Shown here: piece by piece, positions 19,899 to 27,693 of the stretch
Numbering within the stretch: the first letter of the stretch is position 1
Layout: each line of letters starts with the position of its first letter
Source: Corynebacterium capitovis DSM 44611
Lineage (GTDB): Bacteria > Actinomycetota > Actinomycetes > Mycobacteriales > Mycobacteriaceae
DNA length: 64,000 bases
Direction: 5' to 3'
Assembly: GCF_030440535.1 (NCBI RefSeq)
Contig: NZ_CP047117.1
Coordinates: 1,736,001-1,800,000, forward strand
The notes under the pieces: generated by a model
What the model was told of the DNA's origin: nothing
What the model saw: only the letters and a program-made list of their open reading frames with translations
Database searches by the model: none
Translations under genes and position numbers: made by a program

Positions 19899-20423
19899 AT
19901 GTCTGACCTAAGTGGCAAGAACATCGCGATCATCGCTACGAACGGCTTTGAGGATTCCGAGCTCACCTCGCCCCGTGAGGCGGTCGAAGCCGCCGGCGCG
20001 ACCGCGGTTGTGCTCTCTACTGAAGCCGGGACAATCGAAGGGAAAAACGGTACGACCGTGGAAGTTGACGGCACCACAAGCGCCGCCAACGCTTCGGATT
20101 ACGACGCTATTGTGCTCCCCGGGGGCACCTCCAACGCCGATACGATCCGCACGGACGAGGATGCCGTGGCGCTGGTCAAGGCGGTCCGCGCGGCAGGCAA
20201 GCCGGTGGGCGTGATTTGCCACGGTGGCTGGATCCTCACCGAGGCTGACGTCATCGAGGGCGTTACCCTGACGTCGTATAAGTCGCTCAAGACGGACCTA
20301 CGCAACGCGGGCGCAACCTGGGTGGACGAGGAAGTTGTGGTGGATAACGGCTTCGTCTCCTCGCGCACTCCCGATGACCTGCCGGCCTTCAACAAGGCGA
20401 TTGTGGTGGAGTTCTCCAAGTAA
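19899..20423 (+). CDS. DJ-1/PfpI-family protein (general stress protein 18-like)
   Basis: 174 residues. Class I glutamine-amidotransferase-like fold: Glu18 (GFEDSE), the nucleophile elbow at Cys107-His108 in GVICHGGW and the family stretch LTSYKSLKTDLRNAGATWVDEEVVVDNG. Members are described as cysteine proteases, glyoxalases/deglycases or stress proteins; which applies here is open. The start at 19899 (MSDLSGKN) has aaagga upstream; an in-frame start at 19854 is less likely. Ends 12 bases from the convergent lipase gene. Confidence 0.9.
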   Translation: MSDLSGKNIAIIATNGFEDSELTSPREAVEAAGATAVVLSTEAGTIEGKNGTTVEVDGTTSAANASDYDAIVLPGGTSNADTIRTDEDAVALVKAVRAAGKPVGVICHGGWILTEADVIEGVTLTSYKSLKTDLRNAGATWVDEEVVVDNGFVSSRTPDDLPAFNKAIVVEFSK

Positions 20424-20435
20424 ACCTGCCCGGCG

Positions 20436-21605
20436 CTACACAGAACCGCTCGACGCCGCGCCGTGGTATGCACCGGTGAAGGTGCTGCTCGAGTCCGCAA
20501 GACGGCCCGCTGAGCCTTCCGTCAGCTCACCCGGTTCCGCGTGGTTGGCCACGTCCGCTTGAGCATAGGACGGGAGGGGTGGCTGCGAGCTGTATAGGGG
20601 CTCGCCGAGAGCGGCCACGTATTCTCCGAAAGCGGGGATGGCGTTTGGGAGCGCGGCAGGGTCGATACCGGGCGCGACGTGCTCGGTGCAGGAGAAACCC
20701 TCCAGCCGGTTAGGATCGGCCGGACCGGGGTTTTCTAAGGCGTCGAGGAGCAACCTGTAGGCCGTGTTGTTCGCGAGGATCCCCACGTGGCCAGGAACCT
20801 GATTGGGGCAGAGGTCTTGGACGGCGAAGTTTGCCGCGCCGTCGATAGAACTGGCCGCCTTAGCTGGTTGGATCCCGTAATCCGAGTTTGCATAGATGCT
20901 GGTCACAGACACATTTACAGGCAGTGGCTTAGCATTGAGAGCCTGCATGAAGTCCGAGTTCGGGTGGTATTGCCACACCGAAACCGGGCACCTACCCGTC
21001 ACCTGACACGCCGGCTCGACGAGCGCAACCCCGTGGTTTGCTCCGGCTACGGAGATGACATCGTCGACAAGCGAGGCCGCTTCGGCGTCGTACCTCAAGC
21101 CCCACCGAGCAATGGGCGGTCCACCGCTGTGCCCGACCACGGCGATGTTGCGGCCGAGGCGCTGGTGGGCAAGTTTCACCGCGTGGGCCACGTACATGCC
21201 TGACTCGGTCATGTCACCCCGCCCGCTGTGGGGCAGCGTCACCCAGCAGACGTCGAAGCCTTCGTTGGTGAGCTGCGGAATGTACCCCCACGAAAATGAG
21301 GCGGACGCATCGAATCCGAATCCATGCACGAGAAGGACGGTCTTGCGCGCCTCGGGATTCGCCTCTGGTGAGGAACAGTGGAATGCACCCTCAAGGGCAT
21401 AAGGATCGGGAGCTCTGTCCCCTGTGGCGATAGCGTCGAGCGGGTACTGGGAGGAGCCTTGGACGACGGCGGAGCTTCCATTCACCCCTTCTTGAGCGTG
21501 CGCTACGGGTACGATCGCCGCGCCGAGCACGGCAAGTGCTCCAAGCGACGATGTGAAAACACGTTCGAGGGTGCGATGGAGAGCACCTTCACCCCTGGCA
21601 ACCAC
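20436..21605 (-). CDS. Secreted lipase/esterase (alpha/beta hydrolase)
   Basis: 389 residues with a signal peptide (basic start, hydrophobic SSLGALAVLGAAIVPVAHA, likely cleavage after AHA). The mature part has the oxyanion motif LLVHGFGFD, the nucleophile in VGHSGGPP, and a likely His in VPGHVGILANN. Cysteines in pairs (about FHCSS, CQVTGRC, DLC, FSCTEH) suggest disulfides outside the cell. Resembles corynebacterial/streptomycete triacylglycerol lipases. Starts at GTG. Divergent from lplA with about 50 bases between. Confidence 0.85.
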   Translation of the reverse strand: MVARGEGALHRTLERVFTSSLGALAVLGAAIVPVAHAQEGVNGSSAVVQGSSQYPLDAIATGDRAPDPYALEGAFHCSSPEANPEARKTVLLVHGFGFDASASFSWGYIPQLTNEGFDVCWVTLPHSGRGDMTESGMYVAHAVKLAHQRLGRNIAVVGHSGGPPIARWGLRYDAEAASLVDDVISVAGANHGVALVEPACQVTGRCPVSVWQYHPNSDFMQALNAKPLPVNVSVTSIYANSDYGIQPAKAASSIDGAANFAVQDLCPNQVPGHVGILANNTAYRLLLDALENPGPADPNRLEGFSCTEHVAPGIDPAALPNAIPAFGEYVAALGEPLYSSQPPLPSYAQADVANHAEPGELTEGSAGRLADSSSTFTGAYHGAASSGSV

Positions 21606-21655
21606 CTTTCTGTGAGTCGGTTTCGGAAACGAGTGTGCAGGCTAAGGTTACATGC

Positions 21656-22717
21656 GTGAAGGCACACCATTTCGAGATTAAAGTGGCCGGCGGCAAACTC
21701 GTCGTGGCCGACGTGGAAGAGGACGGGAAGGTCGTCACGTCCGCGACGATTTCTGGGGATTTCTTCCTCGAACCGGAGAGCGCCTACGACGCAATCAACC
21801 GCTCGCTCACGGGCGCGTCCATCACCGAGGACACCGACAGCCTCGAAGCTCGCGTCACGCGCGAACTCGCCGGCCTCGAGGGCGTCAACCTCCACGGCTT
21901 CAGCCCGCGCGACGTCGCAGTGGCCACGCGCCGAGCTCTTCTCGACGCCCGCGATTTGACCGACTACACCTGGACCATCATTCACTCCCCCGTCCTGCCC
22001 TCACCCGTCAACGTCGCCCTCGATCAATACCTCCTGGGTGAGGTGCGCTCCGGCGCCCGCGGGCCACTGCTCCGGTTTTGGGAGTGGGAGGACAGAGCCG
22101 TCGTGTTCGGTTCGTACCAGTCATTCCGCAACGAGATCGACCCGGACGGCCTGGAGCGCCACGGGATCGTGCCGGTCCGGCGCATGTCGGGCGGTGGCGC
22201 GATGTTCATGGAGGGCGGCAACTGCGTCACCTACTCGATGTACCTCCCCGAAGACATTGTGAGGGGCTTAAGTTACGCGGAGAGCTACGCCTATCTGGAT
22301 TCGTGGGTGCTAGCCGGCCTGAAATCGCTCGGCGTCAACGCATGGTACGTGCCCATCAACGACATCACCTCGGACGGCGGCAAGATCGGCGGAGCGGCGC
22401 AAAAGCGCGTGCCCGGCGCGGTGCTACACCACACGACCATGAGCTACGACATCGACGCCGACAAGATGGCCGAAGTCCTGCGCATTGGGAAAGTTAAGCT
22501 GGCGGACAAGGGATTGCGCTCCGCGAAGAAGCGGGTTGACCCCCTGAGGCGCCAAACGGGGGTTCCCCGTGAGCAGGTCATCGACGCGCTGATCGCGTCG
22601 TTTACCTCCCGGTACCCCTCCGTGACCGGGGAGCTTAGCGCCGACGACATCGCCGCCGGCGAGCGTTTGGTGGAGGAGAAATTCGGCACCCGGGAGTGGA
22701 CTCACCGGGTGCCGTAA
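21656..22717 (+). CDS. lplA: Lipoate-protein ligase A with permuted domain order
   Basis: 353 residues, GTG start (VKAHHFEIKV). Residues about 1-95 look like the LplA accessory domain (IKVAGGKLVVADVEEDGKVVTSA...AINRSLTGA), which in E. coli LplA lies at the C-terminus. The catalytic biotin/lipoate-ligase domain follows (about 105-350): RRMSGGGAMFMEGGNCVTYSM, the lysine motif DGGKIGGAAQKR and HHTTMSYDID. It attaches lipoate to the E2 and GcvH proteins using ATP. The stop codon abuts the stop codon of convergent cysZ with no base between. Confidence 0.85.
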   Translation: MKAHHFEIKVAGGKLVVADVEEDGKVVTSATISGDFFLEPESAYDAINRSLTGASITEDTDSLEARVTRELAGLEGVNLHGFSPRDVAVATRRALLDARDLTDYTWTIIHSPVLPSPVNVALDQYLLGEVRSGARGPLLRFWEWEDRAVVFGSYQSFRNEIDPDGLERHGIVPVRRMSGGGAMFMEGGNCVTYSMYLPEDIVRGLSYAESYAYLDSWVLAGLKSLGVNAWYVPINDITSDGGKIGGAAQKRVPGAVLHHTTMSYDIDADKMAEVLRIGKVKLADKGLRSAKKRVDPLRRQTGVPREQVIDALIASFTSRYPSVTGELSADDIAAGERLVEEKFGTREWTHRVP

Positions 22718-23665
22718 CTACCGCCCCGCGGACACCCCCGCGTCCTCCACCTCGGGGTCCAGGGCCGCGCTGTGCCCTTCCTTTTCGGACGCCGCCAGGG
22801 AGTTCGCCCGCGCCCGGGCGACGCCGCGCGCGGAGAGCGCCAGCCCGATAACGAGCACAGCCGCGCGGGCGATCCAGAGGTGGTCGGTCACGCCTACCGC
22901 CTTCAACACGGTGGGAAGGTTGAGCATGAGAATGAGGGTGCCCACGATCCCGCCGAGCAAAATTGGGTTAATGCGGCTGATCAGCCACGCCGCGAGAGGT
23001 GCGGCGATGACACCGCCGATGAGCAACGCGACGACGGCAGCCAGATTGGCCACGAGGTCCTCCCACATGCCGATGGCGAAGCCGACCGTGGCCGCGAAGG
23101 TGACGAAAAACTCCGCGGTGTTGACCGTGCCGACGATCCGGCGCGGTTCCGAACGCCCAGCGGACATCAGCGTTGAGGTGGTCACGGGGCCCCAGCCGCC
23201 GCCTCCGGTGGCGTCGACAAACCCGCCGAACACACCGAGGCCGCTAAGAAACACCGGGGAGTGAGGCGCCGGATTGGTCCGCCGGGCCCGGCCGCGGGAA
23301 AAGCGAATCATGAGGTTGAGCCCGATGAGGGAGAGGATGAGACCCATCGCGGGTTTCGCCCACTCGGTGGACAGGTTGGACAGGACCGTCGCCCCCGTGA
23401 AGGAGCCAACGGCGCCGGGGATGGCGATGCGCGCCACCGTCTTCCAGTCCACGTTCCCAAAGCGCCAGTGGGACAGGCCGGAGGCTAGCGTGGTGCCCAG
23501 CTCAGCCGTGTGCACCACCGCCGATGCCTGGGCGGGACCTAGGCCCGCCAGCAAGACAATGATCGTGGTAGAGGTCACGCCGAAGCCCATGCCGAGGCCG
23601 CCGTCGACAAGCTGAGCCGCTAACCCCGCGAGCGCGATGAAGATAAGAGTGTGAAGCTTGTACAT
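22718..23665 (-). CDS. cysZ: TauE/SafE-family sulfate/sulfite permease CysZ
   Basis: 315 residues, about 8-9 membrane helices in two repeats (GGLGMGFGVTSTTIIVLLAGLGPAQASA first, GGFVDATGGGGWGPVTTSTLMSAG second), typical of TauE/SafE anion transporters. As last gene of the cys operon it most likely takes up sulfate, as proposed for C. glutamicum CysZ; note this is unrelated to E. coli CysZ. Its ATG overlaps the stop codon of cysY by one base. Confidence 0.88.
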   Translation of the reverse strand: MYKLHTLIFIALAGLAAQLVDGGLGMGFGVTSTTIIVLLAGLGPAQASAVVHTAELGTTLASGLSHWRFGNVDWKTVARIAIPGAVGSFTGATVLSNLSTEWAKPAMGLILSLIGLNLMIRFSRGRARRTNPAPHSPVFLSGLGVFGGFVDATGGGGWGPVTTSTLMSAGRSEPRRIVGTVNTAEFFVTFAATVGFAIGMWEDLVANLAAVVALLIGGVIAAPLAAWLISRINPILLGGIVGTLILMLNLPTVLKAVGVTDHLWIARAAVLVIGLALSARGVARARANSLAASEKEGHSAALDPEVEDAGVSAGR

Positions 23666-24405
23666 TATTGTGACCTCGTGTTCTCGTGGAGAGCACCTCG
23701 ATACCGGGCCGCGATGATGCCCGCTAGGCCTGTCGTGAGAGGTGCTGATTGGGTAATGCGGGCGCCCGTGGCGTCCTGGATGCCGGCGACGGCTCGACGG
23801 GCTCTATCGAGAAGCAGCCCATCCGTCACGAAAAGAGGGAGCACGTGCACCCGCGGGTACGACGCAGCGACGGAGGCTAGGCCGTCGTTGCCCGTGGCCT
23901 CTCCGCGCCCCGTCGCCGGGACAACGGTGACCCCGCGTCCGCTCGCCGCGGCGAGCCGCGCGCCAAACTCGGTGGTCGCCCCCGCCGCTCGCGCATTGGA
24001 GGTTCCCACCGGGTACAGGACGACGTGGGCCCCGTCAGGCGCGTCACTGCGCAGCTTCGCAGCAAGGAGCTTGACGACGTCATCGCCCTGGCCAATCCCG
24101 TCCGCGAGGATGAGTTCCACACCGGTATTCTCCCGCGCCGCGGCGACCGCGGCGGGAACGTCTGTCGTGGCGTGGAATGCCTTCGTGAACAGGAGAGGCA
24201 CCACCACGGCGCGGGTGTGGCCCGCCCGCGCCGCAGTGGCTGCCGCCCCTGTGAGGTCGGGGGTGGTGAATTCGAGGTGCGCGGCCACCGCAGGGACTCC
24301 CAGCACCCCGCCGGCTGCCTCGGTGAGACGCTGGACCCCGTCGCTGGCAGCCGAATGGCGCGAGCCGTGAGACAGGGTGATGAGCACAGCGGTCCGGGCA
24401 GCCAT
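23665..24405 (-). CDS. cysY: Sirohydrochlorin chelatase-like protein CysY (CbiX family)
   Basis: 246 residues in two CbiX-like repeats. The N-terminal metal-binding motif LSHGSRH and a second LPLFVTDG half fit ferrochelatases that insert iron into sirohydrochlorin. Siroheme made this way is the cofactor of sulfite reductase CysI, encoded in the same operon. Overlaps cysZ by one base; 4 bases after cysN. Confidence 0.88.
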   Translation of the reverse strand: MAARTAVLITLSHGSRHSAASDGVQRLTEAAGGVLGVPAVAAHLEFTTPDLTGAAATAARAGHTRAVVVPLLFTKAFHATTDVPAAVAAARENTGVELILADGIGQGDDVVKLLAAKLRSDAPDGAHVVLYPVGTSNARAAGATTEFGARLAAASGRGVTVVPATGRGEATGNDGLASVAASYPRVHVLPLFVTDGLLLDRARRAVAGIQDATGARITQSAPLTTGLAGIIAARYRGALHENTRSQ

Positions 24406-24409
24406 CGGG

Positions 24410-25693
24410 TTACCTCAACCGGTTTCCCACCAGGCCGGCGGCGAGTGTGTTCCCGCTGGCGTGGTCGATGAGCAGGAAGGAGCCCACTGCCCCGCGGGCG
24501 GCGTACGCCTCTACTGGCAGGTCCTGGGCGGACTGCACCGTTACTACCGCGATGTCGTTGAGCCCGAAAGACGCGGGGTTCGCGAGATCACCGGCCGGGG
24601 AATCAATGTCGAGCACCGCATCGACGCTGGCAACGCGGGCGCGCACCAGTGCTGTGCCCAGGCGCAGCTTGACGGTTTGTCCTGCCGTGATCTCCTTCTC
24701 CGTCAGCCCCACGACGGTTGCCGTGAATTCCCGAGTGAGCTGGGGCTGGGACCCCGCGGAGATGAGGTCACCTCGGACGAGGTCGATCTCATCCGCAAGG
24801 CGCAACACCACCGAGTCGCCGGCGCGCGCCTGGTCGAGCTCTCCGTCAGCGGTGTCGATGTGCTGTACCGTCGTCTGGCGCCCGCCGGCGGTGACCGCGT
24901 CGCCGACGCTGATGGCCCCTGCGTTCACGCGGCCCGCGTAACCCCGGTAGTCGCTGGTGTGCTCGCGCAGGACGTACTGGATGTTGAAGCGGAAGCCGAG
25001 GTCGAGCGCCCGCCCCGAGTTAACGGGGATGGATTCAAGCAGCTCCAGGACGGTGGGGCCGGTGTACCACTCGGTGTTCGCCGAGCGTTCCACCACGTTG
25101 TCACCTTTGAGGGCCGACATGGGCACGACGTGCGGCTCCGCGATGCCGAGCTCCGCGGCCTTGGTCTCAAACACCTCGCGGATGCGGGAGAAGACCTCCT
25201 CGGAGTACCCGACGAGGTCGATCTTGTTCACTCCGAGGATGACGGTTTTCACGCCGAGTAGCGCGGCCACGGTGAGGTGGCGGATGGTTTGTTCGACCAC
25301 GCCGTGCCGGACGTCGACAAGAAGCACAACCACTTGCGACGTGGACATGCCCGTCACCGTGTTGCGCGTGTATTGCACGTGGCCCGGCGTGTCCGCGAGG
25401 ATGAACGTGCGCTTGTCGGTGGCGAAGTAGCGGTAGGCGACGTCGATAGTGATGCCCTGTTCGCGCTCGGCGCGCAGGCCGTCGACGAGCAGGGATAGGT
25501 CGAGCCCGTCGAAACCGCGGTCGGCGGAGGTGCGCTCGACGGAGGCGAGCTGGTCGGCGAGCACCGACTTCGTGTCGTGCAGGAGGCGTCCGACGAAGGT
25601 GGACTTACCGTCATCGACGGAACCAGCGGTGCACAGGCGGAGGGTCTGACGCTGCGCGAGGACGTCACTCGCGGCGGGACACGTGGCGGTCAT
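24410..25693 (-). CDS. cysN: Sulfate adenylyltransferase subunit 1 (GTPase) CysN
   Basis: 427 residues. EF-Tu-type GTPase: P-loop GSVDDGKST (about 25-33), DTPGHVQY, NKIDL, then two beta-barrel domains. With CysD it makes APS from sulfate and ATP, driven by GTP. It has no C-terminal APS-kinase extension, unlike mycobacterial CysNC, and no cysC is nearby; this matches the APS-type reductase encoded downstream. The ATG overlaps the cysD stop (ATGA). Confidence 0.95.
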   Translation of the reverse strand: MTATCPAASDVLAQRQTLRLCTAGSVDDGKSTFVGRLLHDTKSVLADQLASVERTSADRGFDGLDLSLLVDGLRAEREQGITIDVAYRYFATDKRTFILADTPGHVQYTRNTVTGMSTSQVVVLLVDVRHGVVEQTIRHLTVAALLGVKTVILGVNKIDLVGYSEEVFSRIREVFETKAAELGIAEPHVVPMSALKGDNVVERSANTEWYTGPTVLELLESIPVNSGRALDLGFRFNIQYVLREHTSDYRGYAGRVNAGAISVGDAVTAGGRQTTVQHIDTADGELDQARAGDSVVLRLADEIDLVRGDLISAGSQPQLTREFTATVVGLTEKEITAGQTVKLRLGTALVRARVASVDAVLDIDSPAGDLANPASFGLNDIAVVTVQSAQDLPVEAYAARGAVGSFLLIDHASGNTLAAGLVGNRLR

Positions 25694-26607
25694 CAGAAGT
25701 ACCCCTCTTTCTTGCGGTCCTCCATCGAGGACTCGCTGAGTCGGTCGTCCGCGCGGGTTGCGCCGCGCTCGGTCAGAGTGGAGCTGGCAATTTCGGCGAG
25801 TACCTCGTCGATCGTCTCGGCGGTAGATTCAACCGCCCCGGTGCAGGACATATCCCCCACCGTGCGGTAGCGCACGCGCTTGACCACGAGTTCTTCGCCG
25901 TCGCGCGGGCCTCCCCACTCGCCGGCCGTGAGCCACATTCCGCCGCGGTTGAACACCTCGCGGTCGTGGGCGAAGTAGATGCCGGGAAGCTCGATGCCGC
26001 GGGCGCCGATGTACTCCCACACGTCGGCCTCGGTCCAGTTGGAGATAGGGAACACCCGGATGTTCTCCCCCGGCAGCTTCTCACCGTTGTACAGGTCCCA
26101 CAGCTCGGGACGCTGGCGGCGGGGATCCCACCCGCCGAAGGCATCCCGCACGGAGAACACGCGTTCCTTCGCCCGGGCCCTCTCCTCGTCACGTCGTGCG
26201 CCGCCGAGGACGGCGTCGTAACCGACCTCAGCGATGGTGTCCACGAGCGGAACCGTTTGCAAGGGGTTCCGGGTGCCGTCGGGCCGCTCCACTAGGTCGC
26301 CCCGGTCGATCCAGTCCTGCACTGCGGCAACGCGCAGGCGCACACCGTAGTCTTCGACGATCCGATCGCGGAACTCGATCACCTCCGGAAAGTTGTGGCC
26401 GGTGTCCACGTGGAGCAATTCGAGAGGCATCGCCGCCGGAAAGAAGGCGCGCCGCGCGAGCTCGAGCACCACGCACGAGTCCTTGCCGCCGGAGAAAAGC
26501 AGCCCGATCTTGTCGAACTGCCCCGCCACCTCGCGCAGAATGTGGATGGATTCGTCCTCCAGATCCTTCAGGTGGGGCGAGATCTGCCGGTTCGTTGCGA
26601 TAGTCAT
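25693..26607 (-). CDS. cysD: Sulfate adenylyltransferase subunit 2 CysD
   Basis: 304 residues starting MTIATNRQISPHL. PP-loop ATP pyrophosphatase motif LLFSGGKDSCVVLEL (about 33-47), then the family's GARRDEERARAKER and NWTEADVWEYI. Catalytic subunit of ATP sulfurylase with CysN. The frame is open to 26724, but the extra part has no similarity and overlaps cysH. 20 bases downstream of cysH. Confidence 0.96.
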   Translation of the reverse strand: MTIATNRQISPHLKDLEDESIHILREVAGQFDKIGLLFSGGKDSCVVLELARRAFFPAAMPLELLHVDTGHNFPEVIEFRDRIVEDYGVRLRVAAVQDWIDRGDLVERPDGTRNPLQTVPLVDTIAEVGYDAVLGGARRDEERARAKERVFSVRDAFGGWDPRRQRPELWDLYNGEKLPGENIRVFPISNWTEADVWEYIGARGIELPGIYFAHDREVFNRGGMWLTAGEWGGPRDGEELVVKRVRYRTVGDMSCTGAVESTAETIDEVLAEIASSTLTERGATRADDRLSESSMEDRKKEGYF

Positions 26608-26627
26608 GTATCTCCTCTGCTCGTGCC

Positions 26628-27404
26628 CTACTCGTGCAAGCCGCATTCGGTCTTGGCGGAAAACGCCCACCGCCCGGCGCGCGGGTCCTGCCCCTCCGCC
26701 ACCGGGAGGGTGCAGGTGGCGCACCCGATCGACGGGTAGCCCTGCCTGGTCAGCGGGTGGATAATAAGGTCGTTGTCGTTTATGAACTCCTCGGTTTCCT
26801 CAAGCGTCCACGTGATCAGCGGCGAAATCTTGAGCCGCCCGGTGTGGTCCAGGGACAGAGCGGGAGCCTCAGCACGCGTGGGTCCGTCGGCGCGGCGCAG
26901 ACCAGTGACCCACCCGATGTACGGGGAGAGGGACACCGCGAGCGGCTCGACTTTGCGCATCCTGCAGCAGGCGGTTGGGTTCGACCGGTACAGCCCGGGC
27001 CCGTAGACGCGATCCTGCTCGGGGCGAGGGAGGACGGCCTTCGCACGGACCAGCCGGTGGCGCGGGTAGCGGTGTTCGACCTGGTCGGCCACCTCCATCG
27101 TTTCGGGGAAGTGGTATTCGGTATCGAGGAAAAGGAAGTCTGCGTCCGGCAGGTGCCGGTGCGCGAGCTCCGCCAAGACGGTGTTTTCCATCGAGAGGGT
27201 GACAACCAGCGGGCCGTGGACGTGCTCGTGAGCCCAGGCGAGAATCTCCTCGGCTGGGGCCTCGTACAGCTCGGCCGCGTAGGTGTCGACGAGTCGCGCG
27301 TTGCTCTCCCGCTGTGCCTCCGACAGCGGCCGTGTTTCGGTGGGGCCTTCGGGGGAGACTTCGGGGTCCCGGTAGTTTCCCGCTCCGTTTAATAAGTTAA
27401 GCAT
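26628..27404 (-). CDS. cysH: Adenylylsulfate (APS) reductase CysH, iron-sulfur type
   Basis: 258 residues. Reduces APS to sulfite. The PP-loop-like N-terminal segment (VVTLSMENTVLAELAH), LFLDTEYHFPET and the four cysteines CC (TACCRMRKVEP) and CxxC (IGCATCTLPV) that hold a 4Fe-4S cluster mark the APS-specific form, together with the redox Cys in the tail ECGLHE. Thus sulfate goes APS to sulfite without PAPS, consistent with the absence of cysC. The ATG at 27404 overlaps the end of cysX. Confidence 0.94.
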   Translation of the reverse strand: MLNLLNGAGNYRDPEVSPEGPTETRPLSEAQRESNARLVDTYAAELYEAPAEEILAWAHEHVHGPLVVTLSMENTVLAELAHRHLPDADFLFLDTEYHFPETMEVADQVEHRYPRHRLVRAKAVLPRPEQDRVYGPGLYRSNPTACCRMRKVEPLAVSLSPYIGWVTGLRRADGPTRAEAPALSLDHTGRLKISPLITWTLEETEEFINDNDLIIHPLTRQGYPSIGCATCTLPVAEGQDPRAGRWAFSAKTECGLHE

Positions 27405-27693
27405 TCTTCTTTCCCTCTCGTAGGTCTTGTCCAGTCTGACCCACTTCACGTAGGACCGCAGCGTGTCCGTGCCTGGCCAACGAGTCCTGGAGTGCCTCCT
27501 GCGTCGATTTCGCTCGGGCCGGCGGCGTCACGGGATCGTCTTGGCCGTGGAACTTCACCTCGAAGACGCGCAAACACTCGCCGCACTTCCACCCGAAGTC
27601 CGTCACCTCGTCCGGGTACAGCTCCTCCCCCGCGCAGTAGGGGCAGTAGGTGGGGAAATTCCTGCTGGGGTTGGGGGCACGGCGCAGACTCAC
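27397..27693 (-). CDS. cysX: CysX, small Zn-ribbon/ferredoxin-like protein of sulfite reduction
   Basis: 98 residues with GTG start overlapping the cysI stop (GTGA) and a stop inside the start of cysH. Two CxxC pairs (CPYC at about 17-20 and CGEC at about 37-40) form a knuckle typical of a zinc ribbon or rubredoxin-like metal site; the C-terminal half is helical and charged. In C. glutamicum CysX is proposed to carry electrons between Fpr2 and CysI. With four cysteines it could hold one Fe or Zn, so the redox role is an inference. Confidence 0.85.
   Translation of the reverse strand: MSLRRAPNPSRNFPTYCPYCAGEELYPDEVTDFGWKCGECLRVFEVKFHGQDDPVTPPARAKSTQEALQDSLARHGHAAVLREVGQTGQDLREGKKNA

Noticed and set aside
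24410..25693. CysNC fusion as in mycobacteria
   Set aside because: The protein ends after the GTPase and beta-barrel domains; there is no APS-kinase P-loop.
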